A stretch of DNA of 64,000 nt from Roseithermus sacchariphilus (lineage in GTDB: Bacteria > Bacteroidota > Rhodothermia > Rhodothermales > MEBIC09517), in contig CP030158.1 in NCBI GenBank assembly GCA_003285105.1, positions 3,268,664-3,332,663 on the forward strand, given 5' to 3'. Each line of letters starts with the position of its first letter. The stretch's first letter is position 1. The notes beneath the pieces were generated by a model. That model saw only the letters and a list, made by a program, of their open reading frames with translations, did no database searches and was not told where the DNA came from. Position numbers and translations under genes: made by a program. Below, one piece after another: positions 26,924 through 35,404 of this stretch.

Positions 26924-26952
26924 TTGACACCCCCCCGGGCGGCCCCTACTTT
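26924..26952 (+). promoter_or_regulatory. Promoter of the rhamnosidase/STING unit
   Basis: TTGACA (26924-26929), 17-bp spacer, TACTTT (26947-26952), followed by G so that it also ends in TTTG as in Bacteroidota -7 boxes. The predicted transcript starts near 26959, only about 12 bases before ATG 26971. Confidence 0.7.
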
Positions 26953-26970
26953 GAGGCGTGTCCCGGTCCG

Positions 26971-29418
26971 ATGACGAACTCGCCTGCTTCCATGATCGCT
27001 ACGCCACGGGCGCGGGTGCGCCCCCGGTGGCAGCCCGCCGCCGGCCTCCTCGCCCTGCTTTTCCTGACGGCCTCCGGCAGCCTCGCCCAGCCGTCCCCCC
27101 TCATCGACCGGGCCCTGCTCGAACGGCCCTGGACGGCCCGCTGGATCTCCCACCCCACGGCGGACCGCACGGCGTACGGCGTGTTCTTTTTCCGGCATAC
27201 GATCGATCTGGACACGGTCCCGGCGCAGTTCGTGGTGCATGTCTCGGCCGACAACCGGTACCGGCTGTACGTCAACGGCACGTCCGTCAGCCACGGCCCG
27301 GCCCGGGGCGACATCGAGAACTGGCGGTACGAGACGGTGGACCTGGCGCCCTATCTCCAGCCCGGGACGAACGTGCTGGCGGCGGTGGTCTGGAACTACG
27401 CCGAGCATCGCCCCGTGGCGCAGTGGACCCGCGAGACGGCCTTCCTCCTGCAGGGCAACACCGAGCAGGAGTCGGCCGTGAACACCGATGCGCGGTGGCA
27501 GGTCTTGCAGAGCCGCGCCCATGCGCCCATCCCCGTCGACCGCAGCCGGCTCGGGTTTCCCTGGCGCCCTTACATCGTCGTGGGCCCCGGTGAGGCGTTC
27601 GACGCGCGGGCCTATCCCTGGGGCTGGACCACCGGTGAGGACGCGGAAGAAGGCTGGCAGCCTGCGCTGGAACTGCGTGGGGCCGTGCCCAAGTGGGGGC
27701 ACCATCACGACATCTACCTGGCCTGGAAGCTGATCCCCCGCGAGATTCCGCCGATGGAGGAGCACCCGCAGCGCATCCCGGCCATCCGGCGCAGCGAGGG
27801 GATGGCGGTGCACGAGGGCTTCCTGTCCGGCACGAGCCCGCTGGAGATCCCCGCCGGCGCCCGCGTCTCCCTGCTGCTCGACCAGACGTACCTGACGACC
27901 GGCTATCCCGTGCTGCGGACGAGCGGCGGGCGCGATGCCACCGTCACGCTGACCTATGCCGAGGCGCTCTTCGACGAGCGCGGACGCAAGGGGAACCGCA
28001 ACGACATCGAGGGCAAGGCGATCTATGGCTATCAGGACCGCTTCGTGCTGGACGGAGGCGCCGAGCGGACGATGAGCACGCTGTGGTGGCGAACCTGGCG
28101 CTACCTGCGCGTCGAGATCGAGACGGCCGCGGAGCCGCTTATCCTGCATGACCTGCACGGCCTCTTCACGGCCTACCCGTTCGAGCAGCGGGCCTCGTTC
28201 GCCGGCAGCGACGACAGCCTGCGCGACATCTGGGACGTCTCCTGGCGTACGGCTCGCCTCTGCGCCGGGGAGACGTATTTCGACTGCCCCTACTACGAGC
28301 AGCTCCAGTACGCCGGGGACACACGCATCCAGGCCTTGATTTCCCTCTACGTGGCCGGAGACGACCGGCTCATGCGCAAGGCCATCGAGCACTTCCACGA
28401 CTCCCGCATGCCCGACGGGCTCACCGAGAGCCGTGCCCCGGCGTGGGAGGAGCAGTACATCCCACCCTACTCCCTCCTGTGGATCGCCATGATCCACGAC
28501 TACTGGATGCATCGACCCGATTCCGCCTTCGTCGCGCGGTACCTGACGGGCATCCGGGGAGTGCTGGAATGGTACGAACGCTACATCGACGATACCGGGA
28601 TGCTCGGCCCCATGCCCTGGTGGAACTTCGTCGACTGGGCCTACCCGCGCGGGGTGCCCCCCGGTGCCGACGACGGCCACTCGACCGTGGTCACCCTGCA
28701 GTACATCTACGTGCTTCGCATGGCTGCCGACCTGGCCGAGGCCTTCGGGCGGAGCGAGGAGGCGGCGTACTACCGCCAGCGGGCGGCCTCCCTCGGCGAG
28801 GCGACGTACCGGCTCGCCTGGAACGAGGCGCGGGGGCTGCTGGCCGATACCCCCGAGCAGACGGTCTTCAGCCAGCACGCCAACGCCATGGCGATCCTGA
28901 CGGACCTCATCCCGCTGGCCCGGCAACCGGAGGTGATGCAGCGCGTGCTCTCCGACACGTCGCTCGTACAGACCACCTACTACTATCGGTTTTACGTCAC
29001 GCGGGCCATGAAGAAGGCGGGGCAGGCCGCCGAGTACCTGCGCCACCTCGGCCCCTGGCGGGAGATGCTGGACCTGGGGCTGACCACCTTCGCCGAGGAG
29101 CCGGACCCCACGCGGTCCGACTGCCACGCCTGGAGCGCCAGCCCCAACTACGACTTCCTGGCCACCGTGCTGGGGATCGAACCGGCATCGCCCGGCTTTG
29201 CGACGGTGCAGGTGGCCCCCGCGCTGGGCTCGCTGACCTGGGCCGAGGGGCGTATGCCGCACCCGTCCGGCACCATCGAGGTGCGCCTCCGAAGGGCCGG
29301 TGCCCGGGGCCTGGAAGGGGACGTAGTGCTCCCGGACGGCGTCACCGGCACGTTCGTCTGGAACGGACGGTCGTATCCGTTGCAGGGCGGCCCGCAGACG
29401 ATCGCGCTCACGGAATAG
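26971..29418 (+). CDS. Secreted alpha-L-rhamnosidase (GH78-like)
   Basis: 815 aa from ATG 26971; ATG 26992 is an equally good start, since the signal peptide (LLALLFLTASGSLAQ) follows both. N-terminal beta domains (FVVHVSADNRYRLYVNG) precede an (alpha/alpha)6 barrel. GETYFDCPYYEQLQYAGDTR (around residues 425-445) is the GH78 general-acid region, and EEQYIPPYSLLW and SDCHAWSASPNYDFL follow in order, then a C-terminal beta-sandwich. It releases L-rhamnose from plant or algal glycans or flavonoids, fitting the rhamnose isomerase 5 kb away. The STING-like gene starts 8 bp after its stop. Confidence 0.85.
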   Translation: MTNSPASMIATPRARVRPRWQPAAGLLALLFLTASGSLAQPSPLIDRALLERPWTARWISHPTADRTAYGVFFFRHTIDLDTVPAQFVVHVSADNRYRLYVNGTSVSHGPARGDIENWRYETVDLAPYLQPGTNVLAAVVWNYAEHRPVAQWTRETAFLLQGNTEQESAVNTDARWQVLQSRAHAPIPVDRSRLGFPWRPYIVVGPGEAFDARAYPWGWTTGEDAEEGWQPALELRGAVPKWGHHHDIYLAWKLIPREIPPMEEHPQRIPAIRRSEGMAVHEGFLSGTSPLEIPAGARVSLLLDQTYLTTGYPVLRTSGGRDATVTLTYAEALFDERGRKGNRNDIEGKAIYGYQDRFVLDGGAERTMSTLWWRTWRYLRVEIETAAEPLILHDLHGLFTAYPFEQRASFAGSDDSLRDIWDVSWRTARLCAGETYFDCPYYEQLQYAGDTRIQALISLYVAGDDRLMRKAIEHFHDSRMPDGLTESRAPAWEEQYIPPYSLLWIAMIHDYWMHRPDSAFVARYLTGIRGVLEWYERYIDDTGMLGPMPWWNFVDWAYPRGVPPGADDGHSTVVTLQYIYVLRMAADLAEAFGRSEEAAYYRQRAASLGEATYRLAWNEARGLLADTPEQTVFSQHANAMAILTDLIPLARQPEVMQRVLSDTSLVQTTYYYRFYVTRAMKKAGQAAEYLRHLGPWREMLDLGLTTFAEEPDPTRSDCHAWSASPNYDFLATVLGIEPASPGFATVQVAPALGSLTWAEGRMPHPSGTIEVRLRRAGARGLEGDVVLPDGVTGTFVWNGRSYPLQGGPQTIALTE

Positions 29419-29426
29419 GCCCCCTC

Positions 29427-30203
29427 ATGGCTCCACCCTCTACCCGCCTCATCGAACGCCTCTTCCAGGGGCTCGGGATGCTGCTCTTTGCCGCCAGCGT
29501 CGCCCTGGCCGCGCTCTGGCTGCGCTATGCCGATCGGTTCAACTTCGAGCCGTATCTGGCGCTCCTGGGGCTGCTCTATCCGGCGCTGCCGGTCATCGGG
29601 CAGTGGGTCGTCGGACGGCTCAACCGGGAAGTCGAGCAGGAGCGCGTCTCGATGGCCTATGCCCTCGCGTACGGATACCTGGACAACTACCTGGCGCCCG
29701 TCATCCGGCAACTCAGGCGGACGCTGCCGGAGCCGGAGCGGCTGCGTTTCTACGTGTACATCCCGGAGCGGCTCGATGAACTGCGCGGAGAGGCGATTCA
29801 GGATCTGCTGGACGAACTCGCGCGCCGGTCCTACACGGTTGAAGCCCTGGAACTGGACTTCCCCGGCCAGAAACGCCGCCGGGATCTACGCACCGCCCGC
29901 CGTCTGGACCCCGACGGGCAGGCGGAAACCGTCAAGTACTTCGACTTTCCGACGACGCTGCTCACGCTCGAACCGGCCATCCTCTACCGGCTCAACTCTC
30001 CCAGCGGCCACCTGCCCTACCGGGAGATGCGGCGGCTGGGACGGGTCTACATTCAGGAGTTTCGCCGGCAACTCGAAAGCCTGCTGCGCGAAGGCCCGTA
30101 CCGCCTCATCTGCAAGCACGTGGTGATCGTCGACGGAGGAGCCGATTTCCTCGAGCGACCGCCGGAGCCGGACGAGGCACGCTGTGGCGGGGAACCCGGT
30201 TGA
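29427..30203 (+). CDS. Two-TM protein with a prokaryotic STING domain (TM-STING), no cyclase beside it
   Basis: 258 aa from ATG 29427. TM1 is about residues 12-33 and TM2 about 43-62, with a short cytoplasmic linker, then a domain of about 170 residues. AYALAYGYLDNYLAPVI (77-93) fits the dimer/ligand helix of bacterial STING, RFYVYIP (107-113) the central strand, and YFDFPTTL (171-178) the nucleotide-contacting DxPTT segment. Asp173, Thr177 and Arg155 have the same spacing as Asp169, Thr173 and Arg151, which I recall as c-di-GMP contacts in characterised bacterial STING. Two-TM forms are known CBASS effectors. No CD-NTase or other CBASS gene is within this window; the neighbours are a rhamnosidase (8 bp upstream) and a cold-shock gene. 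STING assignment is by motif memory, not a search. Confidence 0.7.
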   Translation: MAPPSTRLIERLFQGLGMLLFAASVALAALWLRYADRFNFEPYLALLGLLYPALPVIGQWVVGRLNREVEQERVSMAYALAYGYLDNYLAPVIRQLRRTLPEPERLRFYVYIPERLDELRGEAIQDLLDELARRSYTVEALELDFPGQKRRRDLRTARRLDPDGQAETVKYFDFPTTLLTLEPAILYRLNSPSGHLPYREMRRLGRVYIQEFRRQLESLLREGPYRLICKHVVIVDGGADFLERPPEPDEARCGGEPG

Positions 30204-30380
30204 TCATCGGATGACTTTCGGAGAGCGGCCGTGAACCTTTTCCGCACGGTCACGTACCACCTCCCATCACAACACCCTTCAACACGCTACCGGCAAAGCA
30301 ATTCTTGTCTGGAAGACCCCTTGCAGTACCCTCTTCCACGGGATTTTTTTGTGCGGAGCAGCAACACACGTTACAACACT

Positions 30381-30605
30381 ATGGCACGTGGAAGAGTCAA
30401 ATGGTTCAGTGTAGAAAAAGGCTACGGCTTCATTGAACCAAAGGATGGAAGCAAAGATGTTTTCGTCCACCGGAACAACGTTGCCGGCCTCGGCTGGGAC
30501 GAAGGGCTCCGGGATGGAGAAGAAGTCGAGTACGAAGTCGAGCGGACGCCCAAAGGTCTGAGCGCGCAGAACGTCGAGCGCGTCGAAGGCGACGGGATGT
30601 TCTAG
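30381..30605 (+). CDS. Cold-shock domain protein (CspA family)
   Basis: 74 aa. MARGRVKWFSVEKGYGFIEP holds RNP1 (KGYGFIEP) and DVFVHRNN holds RNP2, the nucleic-acid-binding motifs of the single cold-shock domain. The preceding 177 bp is lower in GC than its surroundings and lacks a gene, consistent with the long structured leader of csp mRNAs. The frame is open further upstream but only ATG 30381 gives the family N-terminus. It ends at a strong terminator. Confidence 0.93.
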   Translation: MARGRVKWFSVEKGYGFIEPKDGSKDVFVHRNNVAGLGWDEGLRDGEEVEYEVERTPKGLSAQNVERVEGDGMF

Positions 30606-30630
30606 GCGGCTCGTAACCGAATAGACGAAG

Positions 30631-30663
30631 AAAAGCCCGGTCGGAAACGGCCGGGCTTTTTTT
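30631..30663. terminator. Bidirectional terminator between csp and the Ldh_2 gene
   Basis: AAAAGCCCGG (30631-30640) and CCGGGCTTTT (30651-30660) form a 10-bp stem with T-runs on both strands (seven Ts on plus, four on minus). It serves the two convergent genes. Confidence 0.9.
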
Positions 30664-30693
30664 CTTTGGGGACGAGCTATGGGCCGTCCCGCG

Positions 30694-31800
30694 TCAGTCG
30701 AACGGAACGCCGGTATCGCGCGAGATGCGGCGCAGGTCTTCGACGACCGGCATCGGCAGGGGGACGCCGTGCCGGCGGCGGACGGCTTCGGCCTCGCGTT
30801 CGGGGTCGCCGGGGATGAGGGGTCCGTCGGTGCCCGGGGCCGGCCGGGTGGCCCGGAAGCGGCGAATCCAGGCGTCGATCTGGCGTTTGAACGTTTCCGG
30901 GTCGATGAAGCCGGCGATCTGGAGCGCTCCGAAGAAGTGCCCGATGCCTTTGCCCACCTGCGCTTCGGGCACGCTCAGCCCCGCAGCGAAGGCCGGGGCG
31001 AACGGCGGGGCGAACGGGCCCCAGTTGGCGCCGCTGAGCACACAGCACAGGATGTCCACCATGGCCGAGAGGCAGTAGCCCTTGTGGCCGCCGTGGTCGC
31101 GGTCCATGCCCAGCGGCAGCAGCGCGCCGCCCTGGATGACGGCTTCCGGGTCGGTGGACATCCGCCCCTCGGCGTCGATGGCCCAGCCTTCGGGGATGGA
31201 CCGGCGCAGGCGACGGGCGATCTCGATCTTGCCGAAGGGCACCGCGCTCGTGGCCATGTCGATCACGATGGGTGGCTCCTCCAGGCCGGGGAAGGCGATG
31301 GCGATGGGGTTGGTGCCCAGCATCCGCTCCGCGCCCCACAGCGGCGTCACCAGCGCCGATGTGTTCGTCATCGACCAGCCGATGAGGTCGCGCTCGAGCG
31401 CCTGGAGCGGGTAGTATCCGGCAATGCCGTAGTGGTTGGTGTTGCTCACGCTCACCCACCCCGAGCCGACCGCCTCTGCCTTGTCCATGGCAATGGCATT
31501 GGCGCGGGGGCCGACGACCAGGCCCAGCCCGTTGTCCCCGTCCACCATGGCCGTGCTGGGCGTCTCCCGCACGATGCGGATGGTGGGCTTCGGATTGATG
31601 CGTCCGAGCTTGAGCATGCCGTGGTAGGCGTACATCCGTGCCACGCCGTGCGAGTCGATCCCGCGCGCGTCGCTGGCCTGCAACACGTCGGCCGCCGTCA
31701 CCGCGTCGTCCTCGGGCACGCCGAAGGACATGAAGACGCGCTTGCAGAACTCGTGCAGATGCTCCAGGGGATAGGTCTTGTGTTCGACGGTTTCAGCCAT
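30694..31800 (-). CDS. Ldh_2 family malate/L-lactate-type dehydrogenase
   Basis: 368 aa NAD(P)-dependent oxidoreductase of the Ldh_2 (YlbC/YiaK/ComC) family, which does not use a Rossmann fold. SDARGIDSHGVARM contains the conserved SHG with the catalytic His, SNTNHYGIAGYY the second His region, LGTNPIAIAFP the dinucleotide contact, and DHGGHKGYCLSAMVDILC the late motif. Substrates are 2-oxo acids. It is last in the xylA-DUF1080-lhgO-ldh unit, 45 bp after the LhgO-like gene, so it may act on a sugar-derived 2-hydroxy acid. A distant paralogue is at 48048-49049. Confidence 0.85.
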   Translation of the reverse strand: MAETVEHKTYPLEHLHEFCKRVFMSFGVPEDDAVTAADVLQASDARGIDSHGVARMYAYHGMLKLGRINPKPTIRIVRETPSTAMVDGDNGLGLVVGPRANAIAMDKAEAVGSGWVSVSNTNHYGIAGYYPLQALERDLIGWSMTNTSALVTPLWGAERMLGTNPIAIAFPGLEEPPIVIDMATSAVPFGKIEIARRLRRSIPEGWAIDAEGRMSTDPEAVIQGGALLPLGMDRDHGGHKGYCLSAMVDILCCVLSGANWGPFAPPFAPAFAAGLSVPEAQVGKGIGHFFGALQIAGFIDPETFKRQIDAWIRRFRATRPAPGTDGPLIPGDPEREAEAVRRRHGVPLPMPVVEDLRRISRDTGVPFD

Positions 31801-31845
31801 GGCGACGACGTATGATGGGGGCCCGGGCGGGGTCGGGGGCGGCGG

Positions 31846-33048
31846 TCAGTCGAACCGCTCGGCCAGTTTGTGGGTGATGAGCTTGCCGATGTTGAGGGAG
31901 GCGGTGGCGGCCGGGGAGGGGGCATTGCAGACGTTCACGACCCGGTCGGATTCCTGGATCATGAAGTCGTCGAGCATGACGCCGTCCGGGGCAACGGCCT
32001 GGGCGCGGACGCCGGCCGGGGCCTCGTGCAGGTGCTCGGCCTGGATCTCGGGCACGAGGTGCTGAAGCGCCCGGACGAACGCCGCCTTGCTGATGGAGCG
32101 CCACATCTCCCCGAGACCCGTGCGCCAGTACTTCGCGGCCAGCTTCAGGAACCCGGGGTAGGTCAGCGTTTCGATCAGGTCGCGGAGGTTGATGTCGGTC
32201 CGGCGGTACCCTTCCCGGGCGAAGGCCAGCACCGCATTCGGCCCGCACTCGACGCCGCCCTGGATCATCCGCGTGAAGTGCACGCCCAGGAAGGGAAAGC
32301 TGGGGTCCGGGACGGGGTAGATCAGCCCCCGGCAGAGGTGCTCGGCTTCGGGCTTGAGTTCGTAGTACTCGCCGCGGAACGGGACGATCTGCACCGTGGG
32401 ACGCTGGCCGCTCAGCGCCGTCACCCGGTCCGAATGCAGCCCGGCGCAGTTGACGACGTACCGGGCGGCGACATCCCCCGCGCGGGTCTGCACGATGATC
32501 CGATCCGCACGCCGCTGCATACCGATCACGCAGGCGTTCGTCCAGATGGCATGCCCGTGGGCCTCGATGCACTCGCCCAGGCGCCGGCATACCTGCTTGT
32601 AGTCGACGATGCCGGTTTCGGGGACGTGGATGGCCCGCAGCCCGGCCGCGTGGGGTTCGATCTCGTGCAATCGCTCCCGGCCGATCACTTCGCACGCGAC
32701 GCCGTTGGCCTGCCCGCGCTCGTAGATGCGCTGAAGGATGGGCAGCTCCGCTTCGGACGTGGCGACGATGACCTTGCCGCACCGGTCGAAGGGGATGCCT
32801 TCCTCCTCACAGAACGCCTCCATCAACTGCTTGCCTGCGCGGCAGTTGAGCGCCTTCAGCGAGCCGGGGCGGTAGTAGATGCCGGAGTGCAACACCCCGG
32901 AGTTGTGCCCGGTCTGGTGATGGGCCAGGCCGGCTTCTTTCTCCAGAACCACCAGCGAGCGCTCCGGGTGGTGGCGGGTGAGCTGATAAGCCGTCGCCAG
33001 GCCGACGATGCCGCCGCCGACGATGGCAATGTCCACCGTGTGGGTCAT
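31846..33048 (-). CDS. lhgO: L-2-hydroxyglutarate oxidase (LhgO-like FAD enzyme)
   Basis: 400 aa DAO-type flavoenzyme. The FAD motif [15 protein letters not shown] is at residue 9 onward, followed by [20 protein letters not shown] and [11 protein letters not shown], which are characteristic of Lhg[13 protein letters not shown] and [17 protein letters not shown] come later. The known role is oxidation of L-2-hydroxyglutarate to 2-oxoglutarate, feeding electrons to the respiratory chain. Its place inside a xylose-isomerase unit is unusual and leaves open that it oxidises another 2-hydroxy acid. Confidence 0.85.
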   Translation of the reverse strand: MTHTVDIAIVGGGIVGLATAYQLTRHHPERSLVVLEKEAGLAHHQTGHNSGVLHSGIYYRPGSLKALNCRAGKQLMEAFCEEEGIPFDRCGKVIVATSEAELPILQRIYERGQANGVACEVIGRERLHEIEPHAAGLRAIHVPETGIVDYKQVCRRLGECIEAHGHAIWTNACVIGMQRRADRIIVQTRAGDVAARYVVNCAGLHSDRVTALSGQRPTVQIVPFRGEYYELKPEAEHLCRGLIYPVPDPSFPFLGVHFTRMIQGGVECGPNAVLAFAREGYRRTDINLRDLIETLTYPGFLKLAAKYWRTGLGEMWRSISKAAFVRALQHLVPEIQAEHLHEAPAGVRAQAVAPDGVMLDDFMIQESDRVVNVCNAPSPAATASLNIGKLITHKLAERFD

Positions 33049-33093
33049 GAGAAGCGGATAGAGAAAGAGGGAGGGCGAGAGGTCCGCAGCGCC

Positions 33094-33735
33094 CTACCGG
33101 GGCAGCGGACGGATGCTCACCTCGCGGAAGTAGACGACGTCCTCCGGTCCGTGATTCTGCAGGCCGATGTACCCGTAGAGCGGTCGGCGGCCCCGGTCGG
33201 GCTCCCACCAGATGCGTTTTTCCGGGACCGGGTCGCCTTCGGTGAAGTCCGTCACCAGCACGTCGTTGACGTGCACCGTCGTCCGTGGGCCGTCCAGCGT
33301 GATGATCATGGTATTCCAGTCCCCCGAGCGGCCGGGGCGGGCCTGGACCTTCGTCATCGAGTAGATGGCGCCGGTGGCGTGGTAGTCGTCCTCGGCATCG
33401 TTGATCTGGATTTCGTAGCCGCGCATGACGGGCATCCACGGTTCGATGGGCCGTTCCGGGATGCGGACGAAGACGCCGGAGTTGGATTCCGGCCGCTCCG
33501 GGCGATAGACGACGCGGATCTGGACGTCGCCCAGCTTGTCGCGGGTGTACCAGAACAGGCCCATGCCGCCCCGGGTGCGGAGCGCATCGCCCTCGACGTC
33601 GAAGCCGCCCGGACCGACCTGTTGCCAGGCGTCTGTGTGGGCAGGGTCCAGAATGACCTGCCAGCCGTCGTCCGGAGTGCTGGCACAGCCGACGAGCAGC
33701 AGCAGGCACACCCCGGTCCAGCCATAACGAAGCAT
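33094..33735 (-). CDS. DUF1080 lipoprotein (3-keto-disaccharide hydrolase-like)
   Basis: 213 aa. The lipobox LLVGC places the acylated Cys near residue 17. The rest is one concanavalin-like beta-sandwich: ESNSGVFVRIPERP, MRGYEIQINDAEDD, WNTMIITLDG and YGYIGLQNHGPEDVVYFREV, all standard for DUF1080. Characterised relatives hydrolyse 3-keto-glycosides, a step that follows oxidation by Gfo/Idh/MocA enzymes. It is in the minus-strand unit with xylA 34 bp upstream. A second member is at 35405-36214. Confidence 0.85.
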   Translation of the reverse strand: MLRYGWTGVCLLLLVGCASTPDDGWQVILDPAHTDAWQQVGPGGFDVEGDALRTRGGMGLFWYTRDKLGDVQIRVVYRPERPESNSGVFVRIPERPIEPWMPVMRGYEIQINDAEDDYHATGAIYSMTKVQARPGRSGDWNTMIITLDGPRTTVHVNDVLVTDFTEGDPVPEKRIWWEPDRGRRPLYGYIGLQNHGPEDVVYFREVSIRPLPR

Positions 33736-33769
33736 CAGCGTACGGGTTTGAGCGTGGGGGGCGGAGCGA

Positions 33770-34939
33770 TCAGCGTACGCCCATCAGCAGATCGAAGACC
33801 AGTTGGTCGAGCCGTTCGTAGGCCAGTCCGCGCGCGGCGATGGCCCGGCGGTCGAAGGCGTGGGCTTTGAGCGCCTCGGCATGGGCCCGCGTGTAGGGGG
33901 CGCCGGGGTCCGGGATGCCCTGGACCGGCGGGTTGATCTCGGCCAGCAGCGCCTGGATCTCCGGGTCCTCGTTGAACTGCCGGGCCTTCTCCTTGAGGAT
34001 CAGGTAGCTGCGCATGCAGCCGCGGGCGAAGTCCTTCACGCCGTCGAGGTCTTCCGTGCGGTAGGCATGGGCGTCGTAATGACGCGGCCCTTCGTAGCCG
34101 ACGTCCTCCAGGAACTTGACCAGGAAGAAGGCCTGCTTCCACAGGTGCGAGGCGAAGCGGAAGTCCTGGTCGTAGCGGCCGGGGTTCTGGTCGTTGAGGT
34201 CGATGTGGAAGAGCTTCCCGGCATCCCAGGCCTGGGCCACGGCGTGGAGGAAGTTGAGCCCGGCCATCTGCTCGTGGGCCACCTCCGGGTTGACGCCCAC
34301 CATCTCGGGGTGGTCCAGCGTTTCGATGAAGCCCAGCATGGCCCCCGTCGTGGGCAGGTAGATGTCCCCGCGGGGCTCGTTCGGTTTGGCCTCCAGCGCA
34401 AACTTCAGCGCATAGCCCTGGTCGAGGGCATAGGCACAGAGGAAGTTCAGCGCCTCCCGCATGCGTTTGATGGCCTCCACGGGGTTCTTCGTCGCGTCCG
34501 ACTCCGTCCCCTCGCGGCCGCCCCAGAACACGTACGTCTCAGCCCCGAGCTCGACGCCCAGGTCCATGGCCTGCATGGTTTTTTGCAGGGCGTAGGCCCG
34601 CACGGCCGGATCGTTTGAGGTGAAGGCGCCGTCCTTGAACACGGGGTCGGTGAACAGGTTGGTGGTGGCCATGGGCACCTTCAGGCCCGTCTCCTCCAGC
34701 GCCCGCTTGAAGTCGCGCACGATCCGATCGCGCTCGGCCGGCGTCGCGTCGATGGGGACGAGGTCGTTGTCGTGCAGGTTCACGCCATAGGCGCCGACTT
34801 CGGCCAGCAGGTGGACGATTTCCACCGGGGAGATGGGAGGGCGCACCGGCTCGCCGAACGGGTCGCGTCCGACGTTGCCAACGGTCCAGAGGCCGAAGGT
34901 GAACTTGTGCTCGGGTCGAGGCTCGTAGGAGGTGGACAT
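33770..34939 (-). CDS. xylA: Xylose isomerase (class I)
   Basis: 389 aa enzyme converting D-xylose to D-xylulose, using two divalent metals. The shorter class I form (Thermus/Streptomyces-like) is indicated by [17 protein letters not shown] near the start. [11 protein letters not shown] is the signature, [16 protein letters not shown] carries the metal Glu/Lys, and [13 protein letters not shown] and [15 protein letters not shown] supply the remaining metal ligands. First gene of the minus-strand unit. The upstream spacer (34940-35404) is shared with the divergent DUF1080 operon. Works with xylB at 24218-25714. Confidence 0.95.
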   Translation of the reverse strand: MSTSYEPRPEHKFTFGLWTVGNVGRDPFGEPVRPPISPVEIVHLLAEVGAYGVNLHDNDLVPIDATPAERDRIVRDFKRALEETGLKVPMATTNLFTDPVFKDGAFTSNDPAVRAYALQKTMQAMDLGVELGAETYVFWGGREGTESDATKNPVEAIKRMREALNFLCAYALDQGYALKFALEAKPNEPRGDIYLPTTGAMLGFIETLDHPEMVGVNPEVAHEQMAGLNFLHAVAQAWDAGKLFHIDLNDQNPGRYDQDFRFASHLWKQAFFLVKFLEDVGYEGPRHYDAHAYRTEDLDGVKDFARGCMRSYLILKEKARQFNEDPEIQALLAEINPPVQGIPDPGAPYTRAHAEALKAHAFDRRAIAARGLAYERLDQLVFDLLMGVR

Positions 34940-35404
34940 AATGTCTGGGTCGTGGGTGGGAACGTCAGGCTGGGGGTGGGTCGCCGGGAGGCCGCCTCTG
35001 TGGCAGGGTCGCCTCTGGGGCCGACTCCGGGGGGGCAGGCCGTCCCGGTGTTCGGCGGCCTGCCATCGGCGCTAACTTAGGGTTCCCCGTCAAAAAATGC
35101 GCGGTGGCTACCGGCCAAAAATCCCGGCGCGGACGGTGGCGGGGCCGGGCGTGCCCGGGGCGCAGGCGCTCGTGCCGTGGGGGTGGCCCGCGGGCGGCTG
35201 GTTGACAATGCTGGGATGGGCAAATATTTTCACAAAGCAGGGGCATACAGGAAGGGCCCCACCGGCACGTTCCCCGTCGAATCCCCTGTGGCCGGCCGTA
35301 TGTGGAGCCGACGCCCGACGGAGCTCCCGTCCTCCGGCACGTTCCGCCTCCGGGCGCCCTCCGGTTGTTCTGTTTCCAGCCCTGTCATGAGCCCACGAAG
35401 CACC
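34940..35404. other. 465-bp divergent regulatory spacer between xylA and the DUF1080 operon
   Basis: No gene. It contains a clear plus-strand promoter at 35202-35230; a minus-strand TTGACG (35088-35093) has no acceptable -10 at the right distance. Purine/pyrimidine-rich GC blocks fill the rest. Confidence 0.6.
35202..35230 (+). promoter_or_regulatory. Promoter of the DUF1080/isomerase/Gfo/DUF6807 operon
   Basis: TTGACA (35202-35207), 17-bp spacer, TATTTT (35225-35230). The predicted leader is about 165 bases. Confidence 0.7.

Noticed and set aside
26860-29262. 800-codon minus-strand frame opposite the rhamnosidase
   Set aside because: No domain or signal; the plus strand carries clear GH78 motifs over the same span.
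26810-31800. CD-NTase or other CBASS partner near the STING-like gene
   Set aside because: Neighbouring products are a regulator, rhamnosidase, cold-shock protein and Ldh_2 enzyme; no nucleotidyltransferase GS…D.D motif was seen in any frame nearby.
31870-33870. Plus-strand frame opposite lhgO and the DUF1080 gene
   Set aside because: Shadow; crosses two well-supported genes and the spacer between them.
35065-35093. Possible xylA promoter with TTGACG on the minus strand
   Set aside because: The hexamer at 17-bp spacing is GCCGAT, not an acceptable -10; other spacings are no better.
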